64,000 nt of DNA from the NCBI GenBank assembly GCA_949358305.1, contig OX442315.1, forward strand, positions 7,342,427 to 7,406,426. The letters are read 5' to 3'. Each line of letters starts with the position of its first letter. Position 1 is the stretch's first letter. A program made the position numbers and the translations under genes. Positions 43,123-55,400 of the stretch are shown in pieces. The DNA comes from Strigamia acuminata (Eukaryota; Arthropoda; Chilopoda; Geophilomorpha; Linotaeniidae). Under the pieces are notes generated by a model. That model made no database searches. It was not told the origin of the DNA and saw nothing but the letters and a program-made list of their open reading frames with translations.

Positions 43123-43262
43123 TAACAAATGGCATGATTAAGTTGTTCTTCTTTAATTGTGATAATATTGACGAGTTATCTTATCGAGAAATTATGAATT
43201 ATGTCAAAAGTAAAAAATTGTTTTTGCTGACACTAACGGTTCTGATTTTATAAATTACAAAA
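43123..43262 (+). pseudogene. LRR fragment O, second piece
   Basis: Matches the last about 40 codons of gene E (KLFFFNCDNIDELSYREI-like, then YVKSK) with frame errors. It completes the fragment at 41530; transposon DNA of about 1.5 kb separates the two. Confidence 0.75.
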
Positions 43263-43449
43263 TGCAACCCTGGACGAGTAGTAAGTATGTTTTTAACTTG
43301 TCAAAATTCAATTCAATTCAAGCTCTTTCTCACGAGGGCTGTTATTTGTATCTTTGAGCTTGTGATGTGTCACACAAGTGTAGTAAATTTTAAAAAATAA
43401 ACAACTGACGATTTGTTCTTGAATAAATTTATTTAATAAAAGATATATC

Positions 43450-43826
43450 TAAATATCATTTACACAATTTTCATGACAAAATATCATTTACGCAATTTTC
43501 ATGACAAAATATCATTTACACAATTTTCATGACAAAATATCATTTACACAATTTTCATGACAAAATATCATTTACACAATTTTCATGACAAAATATCATT
43601 TCCGCAATTTTCATGACAAAATATCATTTACACAATTTTCATGACAAAATATCATTTACACAATTTTCATGACAAAATATCATTTACATAATTTTCATGA
43701 CAAAATATCATTTACACAATTTTCATGACAAAATATCATTTACACAATTTTCATGACAAAATATCATTTCCGCAATTTTCATGACAAAATATCATTTACG
43801 CAATTTTCATGACAAAATATCATTTT
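43450..43826. repeat. 28-bp tandem repeat downstream of gene M
   Basis: About 13 copies of ATATCATTTACACAATTTTC plus ATGACAAA, with variants at one position (ACAC, ACGC, CCGC, ACAT). Lies within 70 bp of the stop of gene M, probably in or near its 3' UTR. Confidence 0.95.
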
Positions 43827-43893
43827 AAAAAAAAATCTAAAAGAATAAAACAAGAAAATAAAATGAACAAAACAAAATGACAGTTTCAATTAC

Positions 43894-45183
43894 TTAGTCA
43901 AGACTAACATCCAAATTGTATCTTTGGACGTACTTTTCAATTTCAGCAAAATCTTCCAGTCCAATATTGCAACATTTTACGCTCAACTTCCTCAACGGAT
44001 TCCGCATTTCCAGCAATTTCAAAACCGAACCCAAACTAATCAAATCGCACGAACAAACATCTAAAACCCTGAGATTTTGAAAACCATTTTCGTCAAGAAT
44101 TAGCGAAATTAAATCATCTTTAAATCCTACACAACCACTAACTTCTACTTCCTCCACATTCCGACACTGTAAAAATAACGCACGTAAATCAGCATCCATC
44201 AAATCTACTACTAAACGCCGTAACTTTGCGAACGAAACATCCTCACCATCGATTTCCTTCAAAAACGAGCACCCAAAGAGTTTCAATTCTTCTAACTTCG
44301 GACATAAGCGACCAACAAGCCGAAGACTAATCGATTCAATAAACATTAGATCCAGACAAGTCAATCGTTGTAACCCTCCAAACAACACATTGTATTCGCA
44401 TTTATGCAGGGCCAATACAGTGTCGTTATTTACAGACAAACTGGTCAATTTGGGGAAAATGGTGAACATCATAGCGACGTCTCGGCCACTCTTGAGAGAT
44501 GCTGGGCATTGTTTTAAAGAATAAGTGCGGCCCGGCTTCGATTTTGCTTGTCGTTTTAACCGCGGGAATACGTCGTGATCGTTTTTAAACACTTTTAACA
44601 CGGGCAGTCGGTTTAGAAGACGAAAACATCCCACGGCTGTCGTACGGGTAAAGTAGATTTCCAAATGCTCGAGTTTTACGCACGCGGACAAACGAGCGAT
44701 CCCGGTGTCGGTGATAAATGTGCACGAATTTAAGTTGAGTTGAATCAGTTGTCGACAATTTTTACCGATACTGGCCGCAACCTGGTTCGCGCAATCCCAC
44801 TGGTTGGATAAACTAAGACGTTGTATTTGCGCCATCTGTGGCAGAAGTTTGAGTATGTGTCGAGATGGGATGTCATCCAGCGTTTTTAAGTCTAAATCGA
44901 CTAGAGTTTTGCATACTAAGCCTATCTTATGCAATACACGACGATTCGGCAAGGCAAACATATCTATACGCTGCAAAGATGTGGTGTTGGAATGAATGAA
45001 TATGTCCGGTTCCAACGTTCGGGTTTGAGGTTCATCGCCGCCATTTTGACACAACCGTTCGTATATTGTTCGACTGAACACGGGCGGTAAGGATTGTTCC
45101 AGTAAAATGGGTTGAAACGTCGAAATGAAATTATCGATGATCATGGATAAACATAATTCTTCTAGACGTCTCTGGTACGGCAT
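43894..45183 (-). CDS. VHL-box-like LRR protein M (429 aa), intact
   Basis: Start MPYQRR chosen by homology with genes A and J; the frame is open upstream to 45270. BC-box-like residues 7-15 (LEELCLSMI) and Cul2-box-like 33-40 (PPVFSRTI). Same length as gene A and its closest intact relative (FTIFPKLTSLSV shared). LRRs include LIQLNLNSCTFITDTGIARL. No targeting or membrane segment. Candidate Cullin-2 substrate receptor by inference. Confidence 0.87.
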   Translation of the reverse strand: MPYQRRLEELCLSMIIDNFISTFQPILLEQSLPPVFSRTIYERLCQNGGDEPQTRTLEPDIFIHSNTTSLQRIDMFALPNRRVLHKIGLVCKTLVDLDLKTLDDIPSRHILKLLPQMAQIQRLSLSNQWDCANQVAASIGKNCRQLIQLNLNSCTFITDTGIARLSACVKLEHLEIYFTRTTAVGCFRLLNRLPVLKVFKNDHDVFPRLKRQAKSKPGRTYSLKQCPASLKSGRDVAMMFTIFPKLTSLSVNNDTVLALHKCEYNVLFGGLQRLTCLDLMFIESISLRLVGRLCPKLEELKLFGCSFLKEIDGEDVSFAKLRRLVVDLMDADLRALFLQCRNVEEVEVSGCVGFKDDLISLILDENGFQNLRVLDVCSCDLISLGSVLKLLEMRNPLRKLSVKCCNIGLEDFAEIEKYVQRYNLDVSLD

Positions 45184-45614
45184 ATTGACTACAAACCACG
45201 ATCCCAGTTCCGTGCTGTGGCAAACGTTTCTTGCACCTTGGACACCTGTGACCTTGGACGAAGCTTGCACATCATAAATAGTTTTGTTTATCCCATCACG
45301 CTTTGCGAGAATGAAACAAAGCTAAATTAAATTTTTATTAAGCAAAATAATAAATTAATAAATGAAATTTTAATTAAACAAAATAATAAATTAAAATTAA
45401 TAATAAACAAATTAATAAACAAAATTAAATTAAATTTTAATTTCTATCGACTCTATCGATGTGCGCAGACGCAACAACCACGAATATATTTATATTCGTA
45501 TTTATATTCGTATTTTTTAAATAAAAATTCTCAATAAAAAAAAATCGGATAATTTTTAACGTTTTATTCCATGAGATTGTTGATTATTAATTATCCAAAT
45601 CAAACACAAAGAAT

Positions 45615-46000
45615 TCAACGATGTTTGAGAATTCCTTGCTTCGCCAAACGGTCGGCAGCCTCGTTGCCCGGATTTCCCGAGTGCGCCGCCACGTATTTCT
45701 AAAAGTTTTTAAAAAAAAATTTATAAAAAAATTTCAATTTTAATTTAAAAAAAAATAAAAATCAAATCAATTTCCCCAATGAACTCGTACTCCCTTGGAC
45801 GCCTCAATCAACTCCTCAAAATCCGCGCGATTTTCAACCAACCAGGTCTCCATTAACCGTTTTCCAGCCATTTCGTCGCCAGCCCTCCATCCACTGAGTT
45901 ACGCCTGAAAAGTAATAAAAAAACAAATATAATTTTAATATAAAACTAAATTAAAACACTTACTTTTAATTAGAAATTCGCTCTCGCAAATTATCGTCAT
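45615..46000 (-). pseudogene. RNase H1 pseudogene
   Basis: Retains the last exon (45615-45698, [20 protein letters not shown]), exon 3 (45776-45904) with a small insertion that shifts the frame and a donor changed from GT to GG, and the end of exon 2 (about 45960-46000), where the catalytic Asp codon reads Glu (ICESEF). Exon 1 is missing. Paralogue of the gene at 47835-48491, with shared flanks (for example 46021-46140 and 48785-48890). Confidence 0.88.
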
Positions 46001-46259
46001 TTCGTAAAGTTGGTGCTGATATCCTTGAAATTAAGCTCTTTTTTTTATTGGTTGAAAGGGATCACGTGGTCAGTTATTTGTATCTTTGAGCTTGTGATAT
46101 TGCCATAGTCACGTGATTGCGATTAATTTGAAAAAATGAATAGTTGACGATTTTCTTTTGAATAAATTTATTTAAATCTCCCAAAGATCGAATGTGTTTT
46201 GGTAATTAGGTAAAAAATAATTAATAAAGAATGTGTGCAATTAATTTCAAAAAAATTAA

Positions 46260-47334
46260 GGCCGTGGATATTTCCACAAACGTTTGTGGAAATAGACATG
46301 TGTCTATTCCCACACTGGGTAGGGACGCATACTTCACGTAAATAACTAAGATTCCCACAATATTGGTTGGTTGGCCTTTATTGCGTTGTCTAGGGGTATG
46401 GGGAATCCCGTTACCCGTTGCAGGGGTGCCACGAAGGCACGCCGCACTGGCAACCGACCCGTCACACACTGGGCATGAGCCCAATGAGTGACGTGGTCGG
46501 TTCAACATTACATTCATGTTGTACTTACCTACGACCCGCAGAAGCCACTCATGGAGGCTGCATCATGGGGTGAACCAGATACTGAGCGTCTCTGTGGTGA
46601 ATGGGAAGGAGTGCAGAGTCCTCACAGCCGGGACACGTCTTGTCCCCTCGATACAACACCCTGGAACTGTCAACACACGACCGTCCTGGTCGGTGTCCGC
46701 ACTCTCTCTCTCTCTCTGCAACTCCTCCCCACACCACTCAGCTCCCTCCTTCCCCCGGGCTAGATCACCCTGCCCAATCAGGGGGGTGATCTTGGGGCCG
46801 TATGGTGGTGTGTGGCAGTGACGTAGGTCACCCCAGGTGGCCTGACGGTCACAAATGGAAAGTGGGAGTTTGCGAACAGCAGGTCGCAGATTCTCTTTCT
46901 CAATACTGCGAGAACTTTGAATCACAAAAAGTGGACTGCAAGTAGAATTGCAGAACTTTTCGAATGCATCTGCAAATTCGTTCCAAGTTTTAAAAAAAGA
47001 TAATGCTGTAAATTCTGTCTCAATGGTAAGGAAATATAATTCATCAATTTCGGTTTCCATATTATTAAGACAACTGATGATTTATTCAACAATAGTTGGG
47101 GAGTTATATACCCCAAATAATGACAGGCATTGTATACGTGACGACGTGACAGGAAAAATGTGTATACATAATTCACATAATTTCGACATTCTTTTGGCTC
47201 ATCATACCATAGCCGGCCCAATGATGGCCGTTCGTGGAAATAGCCGGCTCAGTGAAGGCCGCCTATTCCCACATACGTTTGTGGGAATAGACACATGTCT
47301 ATTTCCACAAACGTTTGTGGGAATAGACAATGCG
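46260..47334. mobile_element. Mutator-type DNA element (1075 bp)
   Basis: Flanked by 9-bp direct repeats AAAAATTAA (46251-46259 and 47335-47343). The empty site is visible at about 35258. Long inverted ends contain palindromic ACAAACGTTTGT blocks (TATTTCCACAAACGTTTGTG) over about 46 bp, diverging in the outer 10 bp. The inside holds a minus-strand fragment of a transposase-like DNA-binding domain and non-coding sequence with a CT microsatellite. Confidence 0.82.
46878..47060 (-). pseudogene. transposase N-terminal fragment (FAR1/ZSWIM-like)
   Basis: METEIDELYF start, then FFKTWNEFADAFEKFCNSTC and VIQSSRSIEKEN, resembling the N-terminal domain of ZSWIM3/FAR1-like proteins derived from Mutator transposases. 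The catalytic domain is absent; the frame runs on into non-coding element sequence. Assignment rests on pattern recognition and fits the 9-bp target duplication. Confidence 0.5.
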
Positions 47335-47834
47335 AAAAATTAAATTAAATTATTAATTAAAAACCACAATTTCATGTAATACATCAGACGTAACAATGCT
47401 GCAATGCACAGATTTGAAACTATGGCATTATATAATAGAATTTTTTTAAAAGACATTTTAACTTCTAACTTTAATACAGATGAATTGATTACGGATAATA
47501 GATTTTTTTTTAAAATGTTTTAACTATATGTAAATATTTTTTGTTTATCCCATCATCAGTTAACGCTTTTGCAAGAATAAAACAAAATTAAATTAAATTT
47601 TAATTCGTATGTAATGTTATTTAATCGACTTTATCGATGTGCGCAGACGCAACAACAATAAAAATTTTCAATAAAAAAGAAACTGATCATTTTTAACGTT
47701 TTATTTCGTGTGAAATGTTGATTAATACCGTTTCATACGACAAAACAGACGAAATTTATCGTCTTATTTTGTGACATTAATAATTATGTTCTTGAAAATG
47801 CATTAATGGACAAAATCCAAATCAAACAAAGAAT

Positions 47835-48491
47835 TCAACGATGTTTCAGAATTCCTTGCTTCGCCAAACGATCCGCAGCCTCGTTGCCCGGATTTCCGGA
47901 ATGCGCCTCCACGAATTTCTAAAAAATTAAATGGATTTAAAAAAAATAAAACTTAAAAAAATCAAATGAATTTACCCAATTTATGCGTATTCCATCGGAC
48001 TCCTCAATCAACTCCTCAAAATCCGCGCGATTCTCAACCGGCTCGCCATTAGCCTTTATCCAGCCATTCATACGCCAACCAGGCACCCACTCCGTCATGC
48101 CTAAAAAGTAAAAAAAATATTAAAATATTATTGAAAAACAAATCATATTAAGTCGCTTACTTTTTATGAGAAAAAAGCTGTCGCAAATTATCGTCATTGC
48201 AGAAAATCCTTGTGCCCGGGCTTGAACAACGGCTCGAATCGCCGCGTGAATCTCGGCCCTGTTGTTCGTTTGGCGTCCTTTCAGCGCCTCACTCACATTT
48301 CTTCAATTAAAAAATACAGTTTAATGCAATAAATACATAAATTAACCATTTTTCACTTACCGAGGATCACCCGGACCCCAATAGACTCCGATACCAGCCT
48401 TCGCGTTGGATTGACCGTTATTTTCGCACGCGCCGTCGGTGTAAACTTCGGGGCCACCACCGCTTTGTCCTGCGCTTTGTCTCCAGCTCAT
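47835..48491 (-). CDS. ribonuclease H1 (159 aa, 4 exons)
   Basis: Exons on minus: 48491-48361, 48300-48161, 48100-47976, 47918-47835, all with GT/AG junctions and consistent phases. Type 1 RNase H degrading the RNA strand of RNA/DNA hybrids. The four catalytic acids are visible: Asp in YTDGACENN, Glu in [10 protein letters not shown], Asp in ICDSFFLI, Asp in [11 protein letters not shown]. The protein is only the catalytic domain, without the N-terminal hybrid-binding domain of animal RNase H1 and without an obvious mitochondrial presequence. An adjacent decayed duplicate is at 45615-46000. It lies 1 kb upstream of ARFGAP1 in divergent orientation. Confidence 0.92.
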
Positions 48492-49494
48492 GATTGTTGA
48501 CTCGCGTAAAACGTTTGAAATTGCAGGATGTTGTGATGCAATTTTGCGTGTTTACGCAACTTTATACACCTTATTGCGACTGTGATTGGCTGCTGACCTG
48601 TCAGCAGCCATTACGTAATGGTTACAGATGCACAATTGGAAAGTAGTTCGAAAAATACAGCTCGGGTCATTTTAAATGTATTTACTATTTAGCATTAATT
48701 TAATTGTGTATTTTATATTTATTTCACATTTGGAAGTTGTTAATAATTTATTTTGAGAGTATTTTAATGGGTTTTAAACACTCATTTCGAAATTAAGCTC
48801 TTTTTTGATTGGGTGAGAGGGATCATGTGGTCAGTTATTTGTGTCTTTGAGCTCGTGATATGGCCATAGTTATGTTATTGAGGTAAATTCGAGGGTAAAT
48901 TTTAAAAAAAATATATAGTTGACAATTTTTTTTTAATTAATTTATTTAAATCTTTTAAAGATCGAATGTGTTTTGGAAATTAGATATTTAATTTTGATAA
49001 ATCTGTTCGCTTGTCTTCATCTGCAATTTTTATATCGTCCTGCTAGGCTACCGTACCATGCAGGAAATCAATGCCCTCGTGTGACAATTTAAAAAAATAT
49101 TTTATCTATCTACAGACCAAAACCTACAACTTCATGCCCTATTCACCAAAACAAACAAACTAAAACAAACAAATTAACGAAACAACAAAAGATATAATTT
49201 TAATCAGAAAATCTAAAAATCCAAAAATCTAAAAACAAAAATAAACCAATCGCTGTTACGATAACCAACCAAGGGTTCCGTCCTTCAACTAGCATCAAAT
49301 TGACGATGGACGTGGACACCTGTCCTCACTCGACAAACTCGAAATCCCTTCCCCATCTATCGATTTATTGATTTATCGAGCCGACATTTCGTCCGATACC
49401 GTCATTACTTCTCCTATCATTTCGATTTGAGTTGTTCAAAAAAGTTTTCCTTTGATTTTTTCATCGAAACAAAACTTGCACTTTTCCTTTCAAA
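48492..49494. other. divergent intergenic region RNase H1 / ARFGAP1
   Basis: About 1 kb, AT-rich, presumably holding both promoters. It contains the 48785-48890 sequence shared with 46021-46140 (GTGGTCAGTTATTTGTGTC type). No TATA box can be singled out. Confidence 0.6.
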
Positions 49495-52400
49495 ATGGCC
49501 AGTCCGCGAACAAGGAGAGTTTTACAGGAACTTAAACCACTGCACGATAATACTGTGAGTGTACAAAAACAACGAGTATAATATAATTTTATAATCATTT
49601 GAAAATTCAAATAAAATTAATTATTTTTTTTTTAAAATGAAATTTCAGATTTGTTTTGAATGTTCGACTCACAATCCACAATGGGCGAGTGTCACATATG
49701 GAATTTGGATTTGTCTAGAATGTTCGGGCAAACACAGGGGACTAGGAGTTCATTTAAGGTGGAAATTGATTGGAAAATGATGAAAAATATGTCTGAGATG
49801 AAGTGTCATTGATTTGGGAAGCAAAATGAATGTTTTTATTGATTTTGTGATTAGTTTTTGATTTTTTTGTGTTAATTTGGGTCTTTTTGTTATTTATTTG
49901 GTTAATTTTGGTCTTTTTATCTATTTGTTTGGTCTTTTTATTTATTTTTTTGGGTAATTTTGGTCTTTAGATTTTTTTGGTTACTTTTGGTTCTTTTTTT
50001 TTATTTTTTTGGTTACTTTTGGTTCTTTTTTTTTATTTTTTTGGGTTAATTTTGGTGTTTTTATGATTAATTTTTAATGGATTGATTATATTTTTGCGGT
50101 TTAATGTTTTAAATAATAGTTTTTCTTAAGGTTTTTTATGGTTGAGGCTTGAGAACGGAGTCTAATGCTCTACCGACTGAGATATTCGGGAGTTAAATGT
50201 GTTAAAATGACCGTTGTTCGTTGCAAATAACGTGTTTTAACGTAACGTTGTTTTCGAAGGGCTTTCGGCTTCTTTGTGAGGATTTTTTTAAAAGGAAAGT
50301 CTTGAAAAAAATGTTTTTTTCTTTTTTCTTTTTTTAATTTTTTAAAATTGTTGTTTCGGGAATCGAAGGCAAAAAATGGTGAGTTTGAAAAGTGATGGAC
50401 AGACAAGTTATTCTTGTTTTGATTTTGCAGTTTTAATTCTAGTTGGTTGGTTGGTTTGTCTGTTTTTATTGTTTTTTTTTTAGTTTTAATCAACTGTTTT
50501 CACTTTTATTCGATTAATTTCATTTTTATTCGATTAATTTCATTTTTAGTCGATTAATTTTGTTTTTCTTTGATTAATTTCATTTTTATTCGATTAAATC
50601 CATTTTTGTTTTAATAATTTCACTTTTAATTGCTTAATTTCAATTACCATAGACTAAAATCGAAACTAATTGATGAATTTCAATGTTTATTGATTTTTAC
50701 TATTGATATTTCAGTTTATATTTCTTCTTTTCGATTTCCACGCGTTAATTTCAATTCTTATCCAACAAAATTGAAACCCATTCCAATTCAAATGGTCAAA
50801 TTACAACTTGAATTGATAATTTGAATTCCAAAAAAAAACCTAACCGAGCACTAAATCGACATTATCATAATAATTACTACATTAACATCTCCATTTCTTG
50901 AATTCCGCAGCTTCGTCCGCTCAAACACGATGGACAAATGGAAAGACATCGAACTGGAGAAAATGAAAGTCGGCGGCAACCGGAAAGCGCGAGATTTCTT
51001 CCAATCCCAGCTGGACTGGGACGAGAAGATGACGCTACAAGAAAAGTACAACACCAAAGCTGCCGCGCTTTACAGAGACAAGGTCACTCTCCGAACATCG
51101 ACAATTCATGTTTATCGTTAAGAGTGTTGGGCTCGCTAATGCAATTTCGCTGTTGCTACTTTGGAAAAGCTAAAAATTTGATAATTTTGTAAAAATTATA
51201 GCGATTTATTTTGGCTTAGCTAATGAAAAGTGTTTGAATTCGCTAATTTGTACGTTTTGAGGGCGTTTATCGTGAAAATGTTTTTACTGAACGATAAAAT
51301 AGCTGAAATTAGCAAATTTATAGCTAAAATTGCCGATTTAGCGATTTTATAATTAAATTGACGGTTTTATAGCTAAATTTAGTGAATTTATAGTTAAATT
51401 AACGACTTTATAGCTAAATTTAGCGATTTTATAGATAAATTTAGCGATTTTATATTATAGTTAAATTTAGCGATTTTATAGTTAAATTTAGCGATTTTAT
51501 AGTTAAATTAACGATTTTATAGCTAAAATTGCCGATTTTACAGCCAAAATTACTGATTTTACGGCCAAAATTGCCGATTTTTTAGCTAGAATTGCCAATT
51601 TTATAGCTAAATTAACATTTTTATAGCTAGCTAGCTAGCTAGCGATAGCGACAATTATCGAAATGTGTATTTTGGCAAAAAAAGCGAAATTTTAGCGTTA
51701 GTTGGCGGGTCCATCTCTGATCGTTAAGCAATTGTACGTGGTTGTTGTTTTTAGATCGCCACGTTGGCCGAGGGAAAGAAGTGGAGCGAAGAAACGTCGA
51801 AAGCTAGGAATTATGTTTCGATGAAGAAAAGCTCTTCGTTTAGTAATTACACCAAATTGCATTCGTCCACGACGAGTAATAGTTATTCGGACAACTGGGA
51901 TGACCCCAAGTGAGGAATTTTTTGCGTTTTTGTTGTTTTAGAGGAAATAAGTAAATAACAATGTTTTTATTTTTTTTTTTTTGCAGTAGCAGTTGCACAG
52001 GGTATCAAAGTCAAACCGAAGAATTTTTTAATAGGAAATTAATGGATAATAGCACAAGACCCGAGTAATTTTGAAGAGAAAATGTTTGGCTAAAAATGTC
52101 GTTTTATGGCTAAAAATGCCGTTTTATAGCTAAAAAATTGTTTTATGGCTAAAAATGTCGTTTTATAAACCTAAAAATGTCGTTTTGTAGCTAAAAATAT
52201 CGTTTTATGGCTAAAAATGTTGTTTTATGGCTAAAAATGTCGTTTTATGGCTAAAAATGTCGTTTTATGGCTAAAAATGTCATTTTGTGGCAAAAAATGC
52301 ATTGCTGAGCCTCAGTAGTGGACGTTTTTTGGAAAATTGCAATTATTCATGCATTTTTTATGCAGAAAATAGAAAATATTGTCAAAAAATAGTCGGATAA

Positions 52401-55400
52401 ACTTGGTTTTAAATATTGAATGCTAACAATGCATCTTTATGGATGGAAATGCTGTTTTTACATGGAAAATGGCTTATTTTGCTCGAAAAAAAAATTCAGT
52501 TTAACACAAAATTGATCATCCAGCTTAAAAACTACTTTGTCAATGAACGAAATGCAATTTTTGTGCACAAAATTGGTCATCCAACGCAAAAAAATGTCAT
52601 GTTTGTACAGAATTGAAGAAAATGTAACTTAAGCACAAAATGCCTCATTTCGTACAAAAAATTCATTTTAATGTAAAAGAAATGCACCTTTAAGTATGAA
52701 AATGTGAGTTTTATCCACACAAATGTACATAAAAATCCAAAAATCAACATTTTTAAACACAAAAGTGAAAAATATAATAAATATAAACAAAAAAATATAT
52801 AAACAAAAAAATATATTTTTTGTTTGACTTTCAGCGACGTTCCGCCGTGCCAGGGTGGAAAATACAGCGGGTTCGGCTACACGATGGCACCGCCGCCCAA
52901 AAGCGCGTCGCAGGAATTTTTCGACACCGCGTTTACCTCGTTGAGCACCGGCTGGTCCTCGTTCACGATCGGAGCCGGGAAAATTGCATCGAAAGCCAGC
53001 GAAGGGGTAGAAAAGCGAGATTGATTGATTGATTGATTAATTGATTGATTGAGATTTTTGAAAAGTTTGATTTTTTCTTTTCATTCGCAGGCCGTGAAAT
53101 TCGGGTCCGTCGCGACCCAGAAAGTGGCGGAAATCAGCGAGACCGTCACCGAAAAGGTGATTTGGTGGAATATTGTGGACAATGTTTTGTTTTGTTTTAT
53201 TTTTTTTGTGGTTTAATCGATCGATTTTTGGTTTTGTTTTGTTTACGTTTGAATTTGAATTTGAATTTGTAGGTTAAAGAGGGAAAGCTTTTAGATGAAG
53301 TTCACACTCAAATGACTTCTATTGCCGACAAAGTTAGTTTTGCTTTTTGATTTCTATTTATTTTTAGGATTTTGTTTTGTTTTGTTTTGTTTTTCGTTTA
53401 TTTGAATAAGTTTATTTTTTAATTTTCTTTTTGGGTATTTGATAAAGATTTTGCAACCGTATATTACTGTTTTTGAAAATTTGGGCAAATTTTGTAAAAT
53501 ATTGCAGTGCCCCGTATTGTAGCCGGGGTTCATTTGGTCGCCGGTCTCATTTTTGCAAAAATCAGTGATTTCAACGGGAAAATTACTATTTTTTGTTGAA
53601 AATCTGTTTAACTCTCGGAGGCATAAGGGTAAAATGTGCCGTACTGGTATAAGGCATTACGGATTTATGGACAATTTTCGGGTCAATTAGTTAAAGCGCT
53701 GTTTCGAGTTTTGAAAGTTTGCAACTAATTTTATAGAGGGCGCAAGTTATGAACAGTGAAAAAATATATATTTTTTTACCAACTAGTGGTTGGTTTAAAC
53801 ACTACTGGTAAATGCAAAAAGCTGTTAACTGAAGCGCTCTTTCTTAGGCAGCAAAGCCAGCATAATAGTTTTCCTGGAGTTTTAAGGGGCAGAAAATTTG
53901 CATTTAGCATAATTAATTAAATAAATGACCAATGACTTAAAATTTCACCCGAGTTAAGGTTCAGTATGATAGAAACAAAATCACAAATTTTCAGCAAAAA
54001 AATGAATAGGAAAAAAAATTTTCCTATTCAAGAATGAGCTTGTCTATAAATCCGTATAGCCTTATGCCTCCAAGAGTAAACGGAAAAAAAACCATTTTTT
54101 GCCAAAAATCTGAGATTTTTCGCTTATGCACCGGCCCGAATAAGCGCTGGGTGGGTCGGCTGAAATAAAATATAAACGCTCGGGCTATTAAACGGGGCGG
54201 TATAGCATTCGTATATTTTTTACTGTTTTTGGCAAATTTTTGTTGAATATCAGTAAGTTTTAGAAGGTTTTTGGCCAAGTTTGGCAAATTTTGCTGTCTG
54301 TCAACGAGTTTTTGATGCAAATTTTGTTGAATAAATCAAATTTTTGATAAATTCATGCAAATTTTGTTGGATAAAATAATTTTTTTGATAAATTCATGCA
54401 AATTTTGTTGATTATCAATATGTTTTTGATAATTTTAGACAAAATTTTAGCAAATTTTTTTAAAAAGAAAAACTTCTGAGCAAATTTGACGTACTTGTCC
54501 GAATTTTTAACTCCCATATTTCCCAAACATCTTTATTTTCTATGTTTTCATTCTAACTAATCACTTATTAATGAATTTAGGTGCAAGATGCCAGCAAGAA
54601 GGGATGGAAAGATATTTCTAATTTGTTCGGGGACAAACCCACAACTTTAAGTTCTGTCGATTTCTCCCCGTCGGAAAACACATCGCTACTCGCTTCAGGA
54701 ACAGGAAATAGATTGCCACATCAAAAGTCAAAGTGAGTACGATAACACAAAATTAACAAACAAAATAAATAACGTTAAAGCTTTATATGAAATGCATTTT
54801 TGGATGAAAAATCGACTTTATCCTTAGAAAATTCATTAATAGATGAAAAATTTAACTTATTACAAGTGATAAAATTGACCTCGCACTAAAAAATGCATTT
54901 TTTGGTGCATAAAATTTGATTTTTATACAAAAAGGCATTTTTTCATGCATAAAATTTGATTTTTATACAAAAAGGCATTTTTTCGTGCATAAAATTTGTT
55001 TTTTATACAAAAAGGCATTTTTTCGTGCATAAAATTTGATTTTTATACCAAAAGGCATTTTTTCATGCATAAAATTTGATTTTTATACAAAAAGGCATTT
55101 TTTCATGCATAAAATTTGATTTTTATACAAAAAGGCATTTTTTCATGCATAAAATTTGATTTTTATACAAAAAGGCATTTTTTCGTGCTTAAAATTTGAT
55201 TTTTACACCAAAAGGCATTTTTTCATGCATAAAATTTGATTTTTATACAAAAAGGCATTTCTTCATGCATAAATCTTGATTTTTACACAAAAAGCATTTT
55301 ATGATGCTTAAATCTTGACTTTTGTACAAAAATGCAATTTTTCATGCACAAAACTTGATTTTTTGTACAAAAATGCATTTTTTCATGCACAAAACTTGAC

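Noticed and set aside
43450-43826. Possible CRISPR-like array because of regular 28-bp repeats
   Set aside because: Direct tandem repeats without spacers in a eukaryotic locus; an ordinary minisatellite.
46500-46560. TACTTACCTACG, resembling the start of U1 snRNA
   Set aside because: Similarity is limited to about ten bases; no U1 stem-loops or Sm site follow.
46488-46821. Overlapping plus-strand ORFs inside the Mutator-type element
   Set aside because: Low-complexity CT-rich and Ser/Pro-rich translations in several frames at once; no domain.
49055-49100. GCAGGAAATCAATGCCCTCG, resembling the start of LRR genes
   Set aside because: About 15 bases of similarity with deletions and no downstream LRR coding sequence; too short to call.
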